From: CAWKMN01 sp963850765
GTDB taxonomy: Bacteria; Chloroflexota; Anaerolineae; Aggregatilineales; Aggregatilineaceae
NCBI GenBank assembly: GCA_963850765.1
Contig: CAWKMN010000003.1
Location: forward strand, 1,364,001 to 1,428,000
DNA length: 64,000 bases
Direction: 5' to 3'
Shown here: positions 7,312 to 17,222 of the stretch, in pieces
How the letters are laid out: every line of letters begins with the position of its first letter
Numbering within the stretch: the first letter of the stretch is position 1
The notes under the pieces: generated by a model
The model's database searches: none
The model's input: the letters and a program-made list of their open reading frames with translations, nothing else
Told to the model about the DNA's origin: nothing
Position numbers and translations under genes: made by a program

Positions 7312-8986
7312 ATGCGTTCTCGCCTTCGCCCACCCAAAACCCGCCGGCGCTCAGCACCGCGGCGACTGCCCGTGATGGTCCAGAGACGGTTCCCGGCCCA
7401 GCAGCGGCCAGCGGCACCCCAGGCACCAGCCGGACAGCCGCAGCCGCCGGCCCACGTGGCGCGCCGCCGATCACGCTCGCGCCGGCTGAGCACATCCAAC
7501 GCCGTGCTGCTGAGTTTGGCCGGGGTTGCCGTGCTGATGGTCGCCTGTCTGCTGGTAACCGCCGTCGGTTTTGGCGTCATCTATTCGTCCGGGCGCGCGC
7601 TGCCAGGAGTTCCACGCGGCGGGCGTCGATCTTGGCAACATGACCGAAGAAGAAGCGGCCCAGACGCTTGCCAATGCGTGGAACAGCACGGGGCTGCTGG
7701 TGCGCGATGGTGATCGGGTCTGGGCGGTCACGCCCTCCGAACTCGGCATCCGCATCGATGACGCGGCGACAGCGCAGGCTGCGGTTGATTTCGGGCGCAG
7801 GGATGGCGGCCTGGTCGGCGCGCTGCAAGCGATCGCCAGCGATGTGGACATTAATCCCGTTCTGGCGGTGGATCTCGTGCAGTTGGGCGCGTATCTGGAA
7901 AATGCCCGGCCGCAGTTTGATCTGCCGGCGGTGAATGCCGGTGTGCGGCTGGTCGGGGGACAGGTCGTCGCCAGTCCGGCGCATGAAGGCCGCGCGCTGA
8001 ACGGTGTCGCGACGGTGGATCGGATGCGTGTTGATGCCGCCCGCGAACTGGCCGACGGCGCGCTCGATCTGACGATGAGCGTTACCTATCCCGCCATTAC
8101 GGACGCCGGGCCGCTGGTGGCACAGGCGGCGGCGCTGCTGTCCAGCCCGTTTACCGTCAATGCCTACGATCCCGTGCGGGACGAGTGGCATCGTTGGAGC
8201 GCACCGCCCGACGTCTGGGCGGCGTGGATTTCGGCCGCGCCTGCGCCAGCCGGATCTGACGGGCTTACGCTGGCCTTTGATACGGCAGGACCAACGGCAT
8301 TTTTGCAGACAAACAGCAGCTTCGGGGATGAGCGCCGCATCGAGATCGATAAGGGGGTCGCGGCTATGCAGGACGCGATCACGCGCGGCCAGACCAATGC
8401 CACCATCCGCGTGTGGCATGGACCCACCACCTACACGGTGCAGGCCGGGCAGACACTCGCCGCCATCGCCGAGGAGATCGGCATCCCGTATCCCTTCATT
8501 CAGGCGGAGAATCCCGGGATCAACACGGATGCGCTCAGCGTCGGGCAAACACTGGCGATTCCATCCAAAGACGTGCTGCTCCCGCTGGACCCGATCCCGC
8601 ACAAACGCATCGTGCTTAGCCGCAGCCAGCAGCATCTCTGGGCCTATGAGAACGGGCAGATCGTGTTCGACTGGGTGATCTCGACCGGGCTGCCATCCAG
8701 CCCGACGGCGCTGGGCATATTCCAGATCCAGTCGCACGAACTGAACGCCTACGCGCAGCAGTGGAATCTGTATATGCCGCATTTTATGGGCTTTTACCAT
8801 CCGGGGCCGAACATGGATCTGTGGAACGGGTTCCACGGCTTCCCGACGCGGGGCGGCGGGTACCTGCTGTGGTCCGACGACCTGGGGACGCCGGTCACCT
8901 ATGGCTGCGTGCTGCTCAGCCTGGAAAATGCGCAGACGCTCTATAACTGGGCGGAAGAAGGGACTGTGGTCGAGGTCCGGGCGTGA
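7312..8986 (+). CDS. L,D-transpeptidase (YkuD) with VanW-type and LysM domains, one frameshift
   Basis: A basic, Pro-rich cytoplasmic start (MRSRLRPPKTRRRSA) is followed by one membrane helix (VLLSLAGVAVLMVACLLVTA) and a PG_binding_4/VanW-type region opening with HAAGVDLGNMTEEEAA. A LysM motif (YTVQAGQTLAAIAEEIG) lies near 8430-8575, and a C-terminal YkuD domain follows. YkuD enzymes make or anchor 3-3 peptidoglycan crosslinks outside the cell. The catalytic Cys is in TYGCVLLSL, where the usual SHGCIR has become TYGCVL; the conserved HGFP block precedes it. Frame 1 stops making sense at about 7605-7615, and the protein resumes in frame 2; removing one C from TTCCACG restores ALPGVHAAGVDLG. 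I treat this as one gene with a one-base insertion, probably a consensus error. Confidence 0.85.
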
Positions 8987-9007
8987 CCCCGGCAGCGGCA
9001 CAGATGA

Positions 9008-9583
9008 TCACTTATATTCGGGGGCGCTGATCACTTCGGCTTCGTCCAGCGGCCAGTAGCGCACCCGGGCGATTCCGACAATCGAGGAGCGCGACACGGG
9101 GCCAAACGAATGGCTGTCCAGGCTGTGACTGCGGTTGTCGCCCAGGACAAAAAACTCGTCGGGGCCTAAGTTCCATTCGCCGTTGCACGAGCTGTAATCG
9201 CAGTAACCGGAGATGTAATCCTCCTCGAGAAGTTCGCCGTTGACATACACGCGACCTCCCTGGATGGTGATCGTTTCGTTCGGCAGGCCGATCACCCGTT
9301 TGATCAGTAGTTCATCCTGCACCTTCGGCGAGTCCAGTACCACCACGTCCCCGCGTGACGGACCGGCGAGCAGCATCGTGATGCGGTCCACGATCACGCG
9401 CTCGCTGGTGTGAAAATTGGGCTGCATGCTGGCACCGTCCACGACGTAGCGCGGCAGGAACGAATCCATACCGATTCGCACCAGCGCGACGATCAACACA
9501 ATCTGGATGATTTCCTTCACCCACGATCGTGATCGCTGGCTGCGCTCGGATTCGATTTCTTCGGTTGTGTACCAGTCGTCCAT
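9008..9583 (-). CDS. lepB: Signal peptidase I
   Basis: The 191-residue type I signal peptidase cleaves Sec and Tat signal peptides at the outer face of the membrane. One N-terminal membrane anchor (KEIIQIVLIVALVRIGMD) is followed by box B with nucleophile S52 (DGASMQPNF), box D with general base K95 (LLIKRVIGLP) and box E (FVLGDNRSHSLDSH). The start ATG 9583 (MDDWYTTEE) is chosen over an upstream in-frame ATG because the additional residues are not typical. A 74-residue stretch between the Lys and GDN boxes includes a CDYSSC pair, possibly a disulfide in the exposed domain. It is transcribed alone, tail to tail with the L,D-transpeptidase. Confidence 0.93.
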   Translation of the reverse strand: MDDWYTTEEIESERSQRSRSWVKEIIQIVLIVALVRIGMDSFLPRYVVDGASMQPNFHTSERVIVDRITMLLAGPSRGDVVVLDSPKVQDELLIKRVIGLPNETITIQGGRVYVNGELLEEDYISGYCDYSSCNGEWNLGPDEFFVLGDNRSHSLDSHSFGPVSRSSIVGIARVRYWPLDEAEVISAPEYK

Positions 9584-9700
9584 CGTAGTCCCACCGATCC
9601 GGCGACGCCAATCACCCAACCATCATTGTACGCTTAACTGGCGCGGACAGGAACGCTTTATTAGCTAACTCTAATCTTAGCACAGCGCCCGGCAGAACCC

Positions 9701-11122
9701 CTACACATCAAAATAAAGCGCGACTTCATACGGATGCGGACGGTTGCGGACCGCGTAATACTCCATCTCGCGTTTGTAGTCGATCCACTGGCGGATCAGG
9801 CTGGTGCTGAAGACGCTGCCCGCCAGCAGAAAGTCGTGATCGGCTTCCAACGCCCGCAGGGCCTGTTCGAGCGAGCCGGGCAGGCTTTGAATGCTGGCGC
9901 GCTTTTCGTCCGACCACGAGAACACGTCCTCGTCAATCGGGCCAAAACCGGCGGCGCTGGGATCGATCTGGCGCTGGATGCCGTCGATGCCGGCCATCAA
10001 CTGCGCGGCCAGCGCGAGATACACGTTGCACGTCGCGTCGGGCGGGCGGAACTCCATCCGCGCGTTATCGGGTTGTATGGCATATTTCGGGATCCGAATG
10101 GCGGCGCTGCGGTTGCCCAGCGAGAAAAAGGCGTTCACCGGCGCTTCAAAACCGGGGATCAGCCGCCGGTACGAATTCGTGCTGGGGTTGGTCAGCGCCA
10201 GCAGCGCCGCACCGTGGGTCAGCAGCCCGCCGATGTAGCAGCGCGCGGTCTGGCTCAGACAGCCGTATCCGCGCGGATCGTAAAACAGGTTGCATCCGTC
10301 CCGAAAAAGCTGCTGGTGAAAGTGCATCCCGCTGCCCGCTTCGCCATACAGCGGCTTGGGCATGAAGGTCGCCGTCTGGCCGTGCGCGACCGAGGTCATC
10401 TTGGTCACGTACTTGACCAGCATGGCCGTATCCCCGGCGGCGACCAGCCCCATCATCGGCGTTTCGATCTCCACCTGGCCGGGACCGCCTACCTCGTGAT
10501 GGTGGTACTTGACCGCCGCGCCCATCGTTTCGAGATGCAGCGTGATCTCCGAGCGCAGGTTATACAGGCGATCCTTGGGCGGGATGGCGTGATACCCTCC
10601 ATGCAGCGGGATATAGTGGCCGTGCCCACCCTCGCTGCTGTTCCAGTCCGCCTCTTTTGAATTCAGCCGGTAGCTGGACTGGTTGACCCCGTTTTCATAG
10701 GCCACGTCGTCAAACACGTAAAACTCAAACTCCGGCCCCCAGCGGCTCTCGCTGGCGATGCCCGTTTCGCACAAATACGCCTCGGCCCGGATGGCGATAT
10801 TGCGCGGATCGTTGGCGAAGACCTCGTGCGTGTCCGCTTCCAGCGTCGTGCAGATGAAGCTCAGCGTCGCCGTCTGCCAGAAGGGATCGATCACCCCGCT
10901 GGTCAGATCCGGCACCAGCACCATATCGCCCGCTTTGACGCTTTTTAACCCTACCGCCGAGCCGTCAAAGCCAATCCCCTCCTGCATCAAGGCGGGCTTG
11001 AATTGGCTGGCCGGCAGCGTCAGGTGATGCCAGCGCCCCCACAGATCACAGAACTTGAGATCGATCATCTGGATATGATGTTCGGCGATATAGTTTCGGG
11101 CTTGCTGAAAGGTGGTGAACAT
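9701..11122 (-). CDS. glnA: Glutamine synthetase, type I
   Basis: The 473-residue protein joins ammonia and glutamate using ATP in the cytoplasm as a dodecamer. Visible blocks are the N-terminal beta-grasp with DLWGRWHHLTLPAS, the active-site loop IGFDGSAVGLKSV, WGPEFEFYVFD, the latch-side GGPGQVEIET, the ATP-site block TATFMPKPLYGEAGSGMHFH, NRSAAIRIP and the closing NRPHPYEVALYFDV. At the site of the adenylylated Tyr in enterobacterial enzymes the sequence is EDVFSWS, with Phe instead of Tyr, so control by adenylylation is unlikely. A good Shine-Dalgarno (GAGGAGAT) precedes ATG 11122. It is a single-gene unit, divergent from the small protein at 11254. Confidence 0.95.
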   Translation of the reverse strand: MFTTFQQARNYIAEHHIQMIDLKFCDLWGRWHHLTLPASQFKPALMQEGIGFDGSAVGLKSVKAGDMVLVPDLTSGVIDPFWQTATLSFICTTLEADTHEVFANDPRNIAIRAEAYLCETGIASESRWGPEFEFYVFDDVAYENGVNQSSYRLNSKEADWNSSEGGHGHYIPLHGGYHAIPPKDRLYNLRSEITLHLETMGAAVKYHHHEVGGPGQVEIETPMMGLVAAGDTAMLVKYVTKMTSVAHGQTATFMPKPLYGEAGSGMHFHQQLFRDGCNLFYDPRGYGCLSQTARCYIGGLLTHGAALLALTNPSTNSYRRLIPGFEAPVNAFFSLGNRSAAIRIPKYAIQPDNARMEFRPPDATCNVYLALAAQLMAGIDGIQRQIDPSAAGFGPIDEDVFSWSDEKRASIQSLPGSLEQALRALEADHDFLLAGSVFSTSLIRQWIDYKREMEYYAVRNRPHPYEVALYFDV

Positions 11123-11253
11123 ACAAAATATCTCCTCAATAAGGTTAATAGGTATTGCTCAGGTCCCGATGATAGCGACAGACAGCCGCCGCCGCCAATG
11201 GACTAAATGTGGTTTTTTGGGCTATAACTTGTCTACTGACACAGGAGGTGTGC

Positions 11254-11481
11254 GTGACGAAAAAGAAGCCGATGTTCTACCGCAAAGAAGTCGGCCGCAC
11301 AGAAAACGGCGAGATGATCACGGTAATCTGCCGGATGGATCGCGGCACCTGCGATTTTGTCTATGCCGAGGTGAGCAGCAGCCCACTGCACGAGCCGGGC
11401 ATCTACGACGCCAGCGACTACCAGTATTTGCTCGGTGCATCCGCCAAATCGCTGGAGCATATGGGTTTTCTGCCGCTCTAG
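11254..11481 (+). CDS. Small conserved-looking hypothetical protein
   Basis: This 75-residue protein has no family I recognise. The start is GTG 11254, chosen because ACAGGAGGTG lies 4-13 bases upstream; a longer in-frame start at 11209 would have no such site. The sequence is soluble-looking, with a basic start (VTKKKPMFYRKEVG), a beta-rich middle (MITVICRMDRGTCDFVYAEV) and an acidic-aromatic part (GIYDASDYQYLLG). It stands alone between glnA and the GH13 gene. No function is proposed. Confidence 0.65.
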   Translation: MTKKKPMFYRKEVGRTENGEMITVICRMDRGTCDFVYAEVSSSPLHEPGIYDASDYQYLLGASAKSLEHMGFLPL

Positions 11482-11533
11482 GGCAAGAATTTACCCCACA
11501 CGCCCATACGTGCCCGGCCGCGGATCCTGAATA

Positions 11534-11562
11534 TTGACAGTGGGGATGGCAAATTCTATGCT
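11534..11562 (+). promoter_or_regulatory. sigma-70-type promoter before the GH13/GT4 gene
   Basis: TTGACA at 11534-11539 and TATGCT at 11557-11562 are spaced by 17 bases. The first codon of the downstream gene is at 11603, 40 bases beyond the -10 box. Confidence 0.65.
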
Positions 11563-11602
11563 AATAGCTCTTGCGCTCAGAACACACCAGGGTTCGTAAG
11601 TT

Positions 11603-14597
11603 ATGACACATTTTTCAGACTCGCTCCACGAGAAACTCGTCAGCCTGTACGGGTCGGAGCCGGGGACCGCGGCGTATCACCAACTGGCGGCGATGTTAGA
11701 AGGCTTATGCCGACGAGCCGCCGCAGTTTAGCACACAGCCTTCCGGGGGCGTCACCGAGCGTGACGTGGTCCTGATCACCTACGGCGATTCGCTGCACGA
11801 GCCGGGAATCGCCCCGCTGCAAACGCTGCACGGTTTTTTGAAACGCACGCTGTCCGGTATTCTCTCTTCGGTTCACATCCTGCCTTTTTTCCCTTTTTCG
11901 TCGGATGATGGCTTTTCTGTCATCGATTACAAGCAGGTTAACCCCACGCTGGGCGACTGGAACGACATCAACCGTCTCAGCCAGGATTTTAAGCTGATGT
12001 TCGACGTCGTGATCAACCATGTCTCGGCACAAAGTGACTGGTTCCAGCGCTTTGTGGCCGGTGATCCGGAAGTCGAGGATTTCTTTATCACGGTTGATCC
12101 CGCGACGGATCTGTCCAAAGTCGTGCGGCCGCGCACCCTGCCGCTGCTGACCGCCTTCACCCGACCGCAGGGAACCGCCCACGTCTGGACCACCTTCAGC
12201 GCCGACCAGATCGATCTGAACTTTTCGGACCCCGGCGTACTGCTGCGGATGATCGACGTGCTGCTGTTTTATGTGCGCCAGGGGGCCAGCCTGATCCGGC
12301 TGGATGCGATCGCGTATCTCTGGAAGACGCCGGGCACGACCTGCATCCATCTGCCCCAGACGCATACCGTCGTCAAGCTGTTCCGCGACGTGCTGGATCG
12401 CGCGGCGCCCCACGTCCTGATCATCACCGAAACCAACGTGCCCCACGCCGAGAACATGTCATACTTTGGGAGCGGCACCGACGAAGCGCAGATGGTGTAC
12501 CAGTTCCCGCTCCCGCCGCTGCTGCTGCATACCATCGCCACGGGTGACGCCACCCGGCTGAGCGACTGGGCCGAGGGTATCCAGCCCGTATCGGAGCGCG
12601 CGACGTTTTTCAACTTCACGGCGTCGCATGATGGCATCGGCGTGCGCCCGGTGGAAGGCATCCTGACGCGCGGCGAGATCGAGGCGCTGGTGCAGCGTGC
12701 CACGGCGCACGGCGGCGCAGTATCCTACAAAACCAACAGCGACGGATCGTCCAGCCCCTACGAGCTGAACATCAACTACTTCGACGCCCTGTCCGATCCG
12801 GCGGCGGATGAGCCGCTTGAGCTGCAGGTGCGGCGGTTTCTGGTGTCGCAAGCGATCCAGATCGCGGTGGTCGGTGTGCCGGGTATCTACATCCACAGCC
12901 TGCTCGGATCGCGCAACTGGCATGAAGGCGTGCAGCAGACCGGGCACCTGCGCTCGATCAACCGCGAAAAACTGCGCGCCGGTGAAGTCGAGGATGCAAT
13001 CGGCACGCCAGGATCGCTGCGCCAGCAGGTTTTCGCCGCGTACCGGCGTCTGATCCAGATCCGCACGGGGCAGAAAGCCTTCCATCCGAATGGGCCGCAG
13101 CAGGTGGTCCGGCTGCACCCGGCGCTGTTTGCCGTGATCCGCACCTCTCCTGACGGCGCTGAACATATCGCGGCCATCCACAATGTATCGTCCAATCCTG
13201 TACGCGCCGATCTTGCCCGAATCCCGCTGGGCGCGACCGCGTATGACGATCTGGTGTCGGGCCAGCCCTGCACGCTGGGATCGGTCGTGATCGCGCCCTA
13301 TCAAATCATGTGGCTAAAAGCCGGGGGGAACCAAGCCATGAGGATCGGATTTGTCGCCACGCGCATCGCCGGGGTGGACGGCGTATCGCTTGAGATCAGA
13401 AAACTGGCGGACGTGCTGGCGCGGATGGGGCACACGTCGTTTTACTGCGCGGGCGAATTAGGCGATTACGCGCAGCCGGGTTTGCTCGTGCCGGAATTCC
13501 ACTTTCAGCACCCCGAAGCCGTGGCGATTCACGACGAGGCGTTCAGCGGGGTCGAAGAATCGCGCGATCTGTACCGGCGGATCACCCGATCCGCAGCGGT
13601 GCTGAAGGAAAAACTCTACGAATTCGCCGGCGGTTTTCAGCTTGACTGGATCATCACGCAGAACGCGCAGTCGATCCCGATGCAGATCGCGCTGGGCGTG
13701 GCGCTGCGGGACTTTATCGCCGAGACACACCTGCCGACCATCGCGCACTGCCACGATTTTTACTGGGAGCGCGAGCGTTTTCTGGCGAATCGGATTCCCG
13801 ACATCCTGGCGACCGCGTTCCCATCCGAAGGCACGTCAACTCGCCACGTGGTGATCAACACCGTCATGCAGCGCGAGCTTTACATGCGGCGCAGGCTGCA
13901 CGCGACGTATGTTCCCAACGTGTTTGATTTTCGCAATCCCCCGCCACCACCCGACGATTACGCGCTGGGTCTGCGCGCCGACCTCGGCATCGCACCGGAT
14001 GAGATCATGCTGTTGCAGCCGACCCGCATCATTCGCCGCAAGAATATCGAGCGCGCGGTCGAACTGGTCAAGCTGCTGGCCGAGAGCGGCGACGGGCGGC
14101 GCTACTGCCTGGTGATCACCGGCTACGCGGGCGACGAAAAAGGCACCTATGATCGCTGGCTGCGGCGGCAGGTGGAGCAAGCGGGGATCCGCGCCCTGTT
14201 CATCGGGGATCGCATCACCGAGCACCGCACCCAACAGGCGGCAGGACGAACCTATACCCTGTGGGACGTCTATCCCAGCGCCGATTTCGTGACCTACTTC
14301 AGCTCGTATGAAGGTTTCGGCAACGCGCTGATCGAAACCCTCTATTTTCGTAAGCCGCTGGCCGTCAACGCCTATACCCCGTACCGCTCCGACATCCAGC
14401 CGGCCGGCGTGCGCGCCATCGAAATCCGCGAAGATGTTCTGCCCGAAACCGCCGATGCGGTGCGCGCCCTCCTGAACGATCCCGCCGGGGTGCAGGCGCT
14501 GGTCGAGCATAACTATCAGGTTGGCCTGGAGCATTTCTCCTATGAAGTCCTGGAACGTCATCTGCGGGCGCTGCTGGCGTCCCCATCCCCGGTCTGA
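11603..14597 (+). CDS. GH13 sucrose/glucosylglycerate phosphorylase-like enzyme continuous with a GT4 glycosyltransferase
   Basis: The first ~575 residues are a GH13 subfamily-18-type phosphorylase. The nucleophile is in LIRLDAIAYLW, the acid/base in VLIITETNVPHAE, and the transition-state Asp in NFTASHDGIGVRP. It would split sucrose or glucosylglycerate with phosphate. From MRIGFVATRIAGVDG at 13338 a GT4 glycosyltransferase follows (HCHDFYWERERF, QPTRIIRRKNIERAVE, FSSYEGFGNALIE). Two points about the reading frame: the true start is probably ATG 11603 (MTHFSDSLHEKLVSLYG), with a one-base insertion at about 11702 before the continuous frame. At 13323-13328 there are six G; with five, the phosphorylase would end at TGA 13339-13341, overlapping the GT4 ATG as ATGA. 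So these may be two coupled genes rather than a fusion. The pairing of a degrading phosphorylase and a sugar transferase suggests turnover of a glucosylglycerate-like compatible solute (inference). Confidence 0.85.
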
Positions 14598-14652
14598 TCG
14601 GCCCATCACGGTTAAGACAACGCGGATTTGATCCAAGCTGAATTCTTATTGA

Positions 14653-14706
14653 TTGACATCCGAAACGATTTGGATTATTGTAGAAATACGAACCAAATCG
14701 TTTCGG
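14653..14706 (+). promoter_or_regulatory. lacI-family promoter with a palindromic operator pair
   Basis: TTGACA (14653-14658), a 17-base spacer and TATTGT (14676-14681) form a promoter. A perfect 14-base inverted repeat, CCGAAACGATTTGG at 14660-14673 and CCAAATCGTTTCGG at 14693-14706, overlaps the spacer and flanks the -10 box. The CGAAACG core is of the LacI-family operator kind. Autorepression of the downstream regulator is the simplest reading. I do not see the same 14-mer in front of the transporter genes. Confidence 0.72.
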
Positions 14707-14726
14707 AAAACTTTTTTGGTGCGTTT

Positions 14727-15740
14727 ATGAAAGTCACTTTAAAAACCATTGCCAGTGAGGTCGGGCTGTCGGTCACGACGGTGTCGCGCGCCCTGGCCGG
14801 GTACGATGACGTCAATGAGGAGACGCGCCAGCGCATCATGGAAATTGCGCAGCGCCTCGGTTATCAGCCCAACCTGACCGCGCGCCATCTGCGCAGCAAG
14901 TTCACCAACACGATTGGCATGGTCATCCCCCGCACACCCTATTTTTCCGACTCGTTTTTCATGGAACTCCTGGCCGGCGTTGGGCGGCAGGCATCGGAGT
15001 ACGGCTACGATCTGCTGCTGTCCGTCCAGGTGCCCGGCGAAGAAGAACTCGTCGCCTACCGGCGTATGGTAGCCGGCAGCCGCGTGGATGGTATGGCGAT
15101 CGCGCGCGTGCTGAGTAACGATCCGCGCATTGAGTACCTGAAGGAAGTTCACCACCCCTTTGTGGCGTTTGGCTGCTCATCTTCCGAGAACAACTATCCC
15201 TACATCGACGTAGACGGGGCAACCGGCATCCGGCAGGTTGTTGAATATTTTGTCAGCCAGGGACACCGCCAAATCGCGCTGATCCTCGCACCGGGCGAAC
15301 TGGCCTTTACGGCCCACCGCTTTAATGGCTACCGGCAGGGTCTCGATGAAGCCGGTCTGCTCTACCGCGACGAATACGTGGTGCGCGGCAATCTCACCCA
15401 GCAGAGCGGGGCTGAAGCCGCGCGCCGCCTGCTGACCCTTTCTGAACCACCGACGGCGATCCTGGCCTGCAACGACCTGATGGCGTTGGGCGCGATGTCT
15501 GCCCTGGCGGAGCGAGGGCTGGTGGTTGGCCAGGATGTCACCGTCTCCGGCTTCGACGATATTCCCGCCGCGGCCAATGCCCAGCCGCCCCTGATGACCG
15601 TCCGCCAGCCGATCTACGATATTGGCCGCCGGCTGATGGATATGCTGATCCCTATTCTGCGCGGCGAACCGCTCGATCAACCCCATGTGTTGATTGCTCC
15701 TCAAGTGATTATTCGTGCATCGGGCGGAAGCCCGCCCTAG
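14727..15740 (+). CDS. LacI-family transcriptional regulator
   Basis: The 337-residue regulator has an N-terminal helix-turn-helix and hinge (TLKTIASEVGLSVTTVSRAL, then GYQPNLTARHLRS), followed by a periplasmic-binding-protein-like effector domain (TIGMVIPRTPYFSDSFF, YIDVDGATGIRQVVEYF, PTAILACNDLMALGAM, VSGFDDIPAA, MTVRQP). Such proteins bind a sugar and release or engage operator DNA. The start is ATG 14727, giving MKVTLKTIA; an earlier in-frame ATG at 14628 would place the start upstream of the operator. It precedes a sugar importer and glycosidase set in the same direction, which is the likely regulon. The upstream palindrome suggests autoregulation. Confidence 0.93.
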   Translation: MKVTLKTIASEVGLSVTTVSRALAGYDDVNEETRQRIMEIAQRLGYQPNLTARHLRSKFTNTIGMVIPRTPYFSDSFFMELLAGVGRQASEYGYDLLLSVQVPGEEELVAYRRMVAGSRVDGMAIARVLSNDPRIEYLKEVHHPFVAFGCSSSENNYPYIDVDGATGIRQVVEYFVSQGHRQIALILAPGELAFTAHRFNGYRQGLDEAGLLYRDEYVVRGNLTQQSGAEAARRLLTLSEPPTAILACNDLMALGAMSALAERGLVVGQDVTVSGFDDIPAAANAQPPLMTVRQPIYDIGRRLMDMLIPILRGEPLDQPHVLIAPQVIIRASGGSPP

Positions 15741-15852
15741 TGCAGTGGAACTGAGACCAAAGGAGGAAAAATCGGACGGATTACTCAGTCTCATTTGGAC
15801 GACATGGCACAACAGTCGTGTATATCGTCAAAATCATATAAGGAGAAACCTG

Positions 15853-17151
15853 ATGTCAACCAAAAGTTTCCGCGCGATCATGGTGTTGTTGATCGTCGTG
15901 ACCCTGGTCGGCTCGATGAGCGTCTTTGCCCAGGATGACAAAGTCACGTTTATGTCTACGCAGTTCAACACGGTTGAAGAATCCGCCAAGGCGCAAACGA
16001 TCCTGGATGGTTTCACCGAGGGCGACGCGGAATTCGTCGGCTCTGAAGAAGGCGCAATGCTGGACCTGCTGCGGGCCGAAAACCAGGCGGGCGAAGGAAC
16101 GGTATCGCTGCTCGGGTCGCTGCATGGCAGTTTCCCCGTGCTGGCGAACGAAGATCTGGTATTTGACCTGTCTGAACTGCTGGCCGAGATCGAAGCAGAT
16201 GTTGACGTGAACGATGCCTTCGTCGAGCTGGGCAAGATCGGCACCGAAGACTACCAGTATTACATCCCCTGGATGCAGGCGACCTATATCATGGCCGCCC
16301 ACAAGGATGCGCTGCCTTACCTGCCTGAAGGCGCGGACATCAATGCCCTGACCTGGGAACAACTCGCCGCCTGGGCGAAAGCGATCTATGACGACACCGG
16401 CGAAGCGCGGCTCGGCCTGCCCTATGCGGGTCTGTTCCACCGCTTCCTGCAAGGTTACATGTTCCCGTCCTTCACTGGCGGCATGGTCACGGGTTTCAAG
16501 TCGCCCGAAGCGGCTGCCATGTTCGAGTTCGTCAAGAACGACCTGTGGCCCTACGTTCACCCGCAGTCAACCTCCTATGAGTTCATGCAGGAACCGCTGC
16601 TGGCCGGCGAAGTCTGGATCGCGTTTGACCACACCGCCCGCCTGATCAACGCCCTGAACGAGCAGCCCGATGACTTCGTGACCTTCCCGGCTCCGGCGGG
16701 ACCGGCCGGTCGCGGCTTCATGCCGGTGGTGGTTGGCCTGGCGATGCCCTATACCTCGCCCAACCCCGACGGCGCGGAAGCGCTGATTCGCTTCCTGCTG
16801 TCGCCCGAAGTCCAGGGAACTGTCTTGCGCGAACTGGCGTTCTTCCCGGTGGTGAGCGGCGTGGATACGTCCGATCTGCCGGCGGGTGTGGCGCTCGAAG
16901 CCAGCGCGGTTGAGGCGCAGGCCAATTCGGCGGACGCAGTCCCGGCGCTGCTGCCGGTCGGCCTGGGCGATCAGGGTGGTGCGTTTAACGAGATCTACCG
17001 CGCGGCCTTCGATCGGATTGTGCTCAACGGCGAGGATGTTCAGACGGTGCTGGATGAAGAAGGTGGAAATCTCCAGGCGCTGCTGGACCAAACCGGCGCT
17101 CCCTGCTGGCCGCCTGATCCCGCGAGTGAAGGTGCCTGCCAGCTAAACTAG
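15853..17151 (+). CDS. Sugar ABC transporter substrate-binding protein (family 1)
   Basis: The 432-residue exported protein has a signal peptide (MSTKSFRAIMVLLIVVTLVG, cleavage likely after VFAQ) and a family-1 binding-protein body (NQAGEGTVSLLGSLHGSF, YYIPWMQATYIMAAHKDALP, LTWEQLAAWAKAIYDD, GLAMPYTSPNPDGAEALIRF). It would capture a sugar or oligosaccharide outside the membrane and pass it to the MalF/MalG-like permeases that follow. The start ATG 15853 has AAGGAG seven bases upstream. The mature C-terminus holds two Cys (CWPPDPASEGACQ), a possible disulfide. A hairpin at 17177 separates it from the permease genes, consistent with the usual excess of binding protein. Confidence 0.92.
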   Translation: MSTKSFRAIMVLLIVVTLVGSMSVFAQDDKVTFMSTQFNTVEESAKAQTILDGFTEGDAEFVGSEEGAMLDLLRAENQAGEGTVSLLGSLHGSFPVLANEDLVFDLSELLAEIEADVDVNDAFVELGKIGTEDYQYYIPWMQATYIMAAHKDALPYLPEGADINALTWEQLAAWAKAIYDDTGEARLGLPYAGLFHRFLQGYMFPSFTGGMVTGFKSPEAAAMFEFVKNDLWPYVHPQSTSYEFMQEPLLAGEVWIAFDHTARLINALNEQPDDFVTFPAPAGPAGRGFMPVVVGLAMPYTSPNPDGAEALIRFLLSPEVQGTVLRELAFFPVVSGVDTSDLPAGVALEASAVEAQANSADAVPALLPVGLGDQGGAFNEIYRAAFDRIVLNGEDVQTVLDEEGGNLQALLDQTGAPCWPPDPASEGACQLN

Positions 17152-17176
17152 TGACCGCACGATAAATGACCGAGTG

Positions 17177-17197
17177 GGGGAGCTCCTGAAGCTCCCC
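17177..17197 (+). promoter_or_regulatory. Intercistronic hairpin between binding protein and permease genes
   Basis: GGGGAGCT (17177-17184) pairs with AGCTCCCC (17190-17197) across a 5-base loop. No long T run follows, so it is more likely an mRNA-stabilising or partial-termination hairpin than a full terminator. A comparable hairpin sits at the same point of the peptide-transporter operon (37140). Confidence 0.6.
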
Positions 17198-17222
17198 TGC
17201 TTTCTCAAAAGGAACGGCGGTT

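Noticed and set aside
7577..9001. A 474-codon open frame on the minus strand opposite the L,D-transpeptidase
   Set aside because: Arg/Asp-rich shadow with no recognisable motif; the plus strand has LysM and YkuD blocks.
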